Made by a program: the position numbers and the translations under genes. From Flammeovirgaceae bacterium 311 (GTDB lineage Bacteria > Bacteroidota > Bacteroidia > Cytophagales > Cyclobacteriaceae): DNA of 64,000 nt. Position 1 is the first letter of the stretch. Every line of letters begins with the position of its first letter. Shown here in pieces: positions 63,887-64,000 of this stretch. Location of the stretch: positions 806,001 through 870,000 of the forward strand of contig CP004371.1 of the NCBI GenBank assembly GCA_000597885.1, written 5' to 3'. Under the pieces are notes generated by a model that was not told where the DNA came from, ran no database searches, and saw nothing but the letters and a program-made list of their open reading frames with translations.

Positions 63887-64000
63887 TTACTGTAAAAGGC
63901 GTTTTACCTGTTTGTGGTGGTGGTCCATGTGATTTGTCAAAAATGCCAGCATTTGCTGCAGGGTAAGGGTGCCTGCAACCGGGTGCCTGAACATAGGTTT
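63887..64000 (-). CDS. DinB family protein, C-terminal end only
   Basis: A minus-strand frame open from the window edge to a TAA at 63887-63889 encodes 37 residues including FRHPVAGTLTLQQMLAFL and NHMDHHHKQVKRLLQ. The HPxxGxLTLxQML and H-rich helix are the end of DinB/YfiT four-helix metal-binding proteins, many of which are thiol or other small-molecule transferases. The start lies beyond the window. Confidence 0.75.
   Translation of the reverse strand, partial: KPMFRHPVAGTLTLQQMLAFLTNHMDHHHKQVKRLLQ

Noticed and set aside
1-64000. tRNA, rRNA, CRISPR, prophage or insertion-sequence features
   Set aside because: No tRNA-like TPsiC arm outside coding sequence, no regular direct repeats with spacers, and no transposase or phage genes seen.

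Overview
The window looks like ordinary chromosome from a Bacteroidota bacterium, most likely of the order Cytophagales. The grounds are the protein families (DUF4112, DUF4235, PIG-L lipoprotein-type hydrolase, SerB-SerA fusion, ParE/ParC pair), starts without strong Shine-Dalgarno sequences, and several matches to the Bacteroidota -7 promoter box TAnnTTTG. I see no tRNA or rRNA gene, CRISPR array, complete insertion sequence or prophage. Coding is dense on both strands. Five stretches of more than 300 bases lack a convincing gene: 3486-3887, 11009-11428, 31080-31497, 34125-35461 and 55470-55901.

Layout. 1-11.0 kb: an AI-2E-type transporter cut by the window edge, a soluble PAS histidine kinase, a large M16 peptidase lipoprotein, DUF4112 and YihY membrane proteins, and a membrane hybrid kinase with receiver and HPt domains. 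11.4-18.4 kb: two small proteins, a 1667-residue membrane-anchored protein built from eight ~180-residue repeats, and holA. 18.7-25.2 kb: a cation/proton antiporter, a secreted PIG-L deacetylase divergent from a lipoprotein, a decayed ABC exporter gene, and sanA-like and trmH genes. 25.3-31.1 kb: topoisomerase IV as an operon parE - orphan four-helix-bundle sensor - parC. 31.5-38.1 kb: ROK kinase, LacI regulator, class II fructose-bisphosphate aldolase, metallophosphoesterase lipoprotein. 38.2-49.3 kb: the complete GlgE route of alpha-glucan synthesis (glgE, treS-maltokinase fusion, glgB on the minus strand), an HNH protein, and a GH31 glucosidase. 49.3-64 kb: endonuclease/exonuclease/phosphatase protein, SerB-SerA fusion, glutamate dehydrogenase, a degenerate serine-hydrolase lipoprotein with a structured leader, serC, tandem Usp, lipoprotein trehalase, an ECF sigma / membrane anti-sigma candidate / CpxP-like trio, xseA-xseB, rhomboid protease, and the end of a DinB-family gene cut by the right edge.

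How the genes work together. Trehalose is the connecting metabolite: a surface or periplasmic trehalase at 58.0 kb splits it to glucose, while TreS-Mak, GlgE and GlgB convert intracellular trehalose to branched glucan. The ROK kinase, LacI regulator and aldolase fit sugar handling in the same region. Serine synthesis is nearly complete, with SerA and SerB activities in one polypeptide and SerC 3.6 kb away.

The items most worth a second look are the eight-repeat giant protein (AsmA/TamB-like, possibly a lipid-transfer bridge), the Cnr-like sigma / membrane / periplasmic sensor trio, the nested and mutually exclusive RNA pairing upstream of the degenerate hydrolase, the orphan sensor inside the topoisomerase IV operon, and the ABC exporter relic that retains an intact ATPase domain. 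None is proven novel from the sequence alone.
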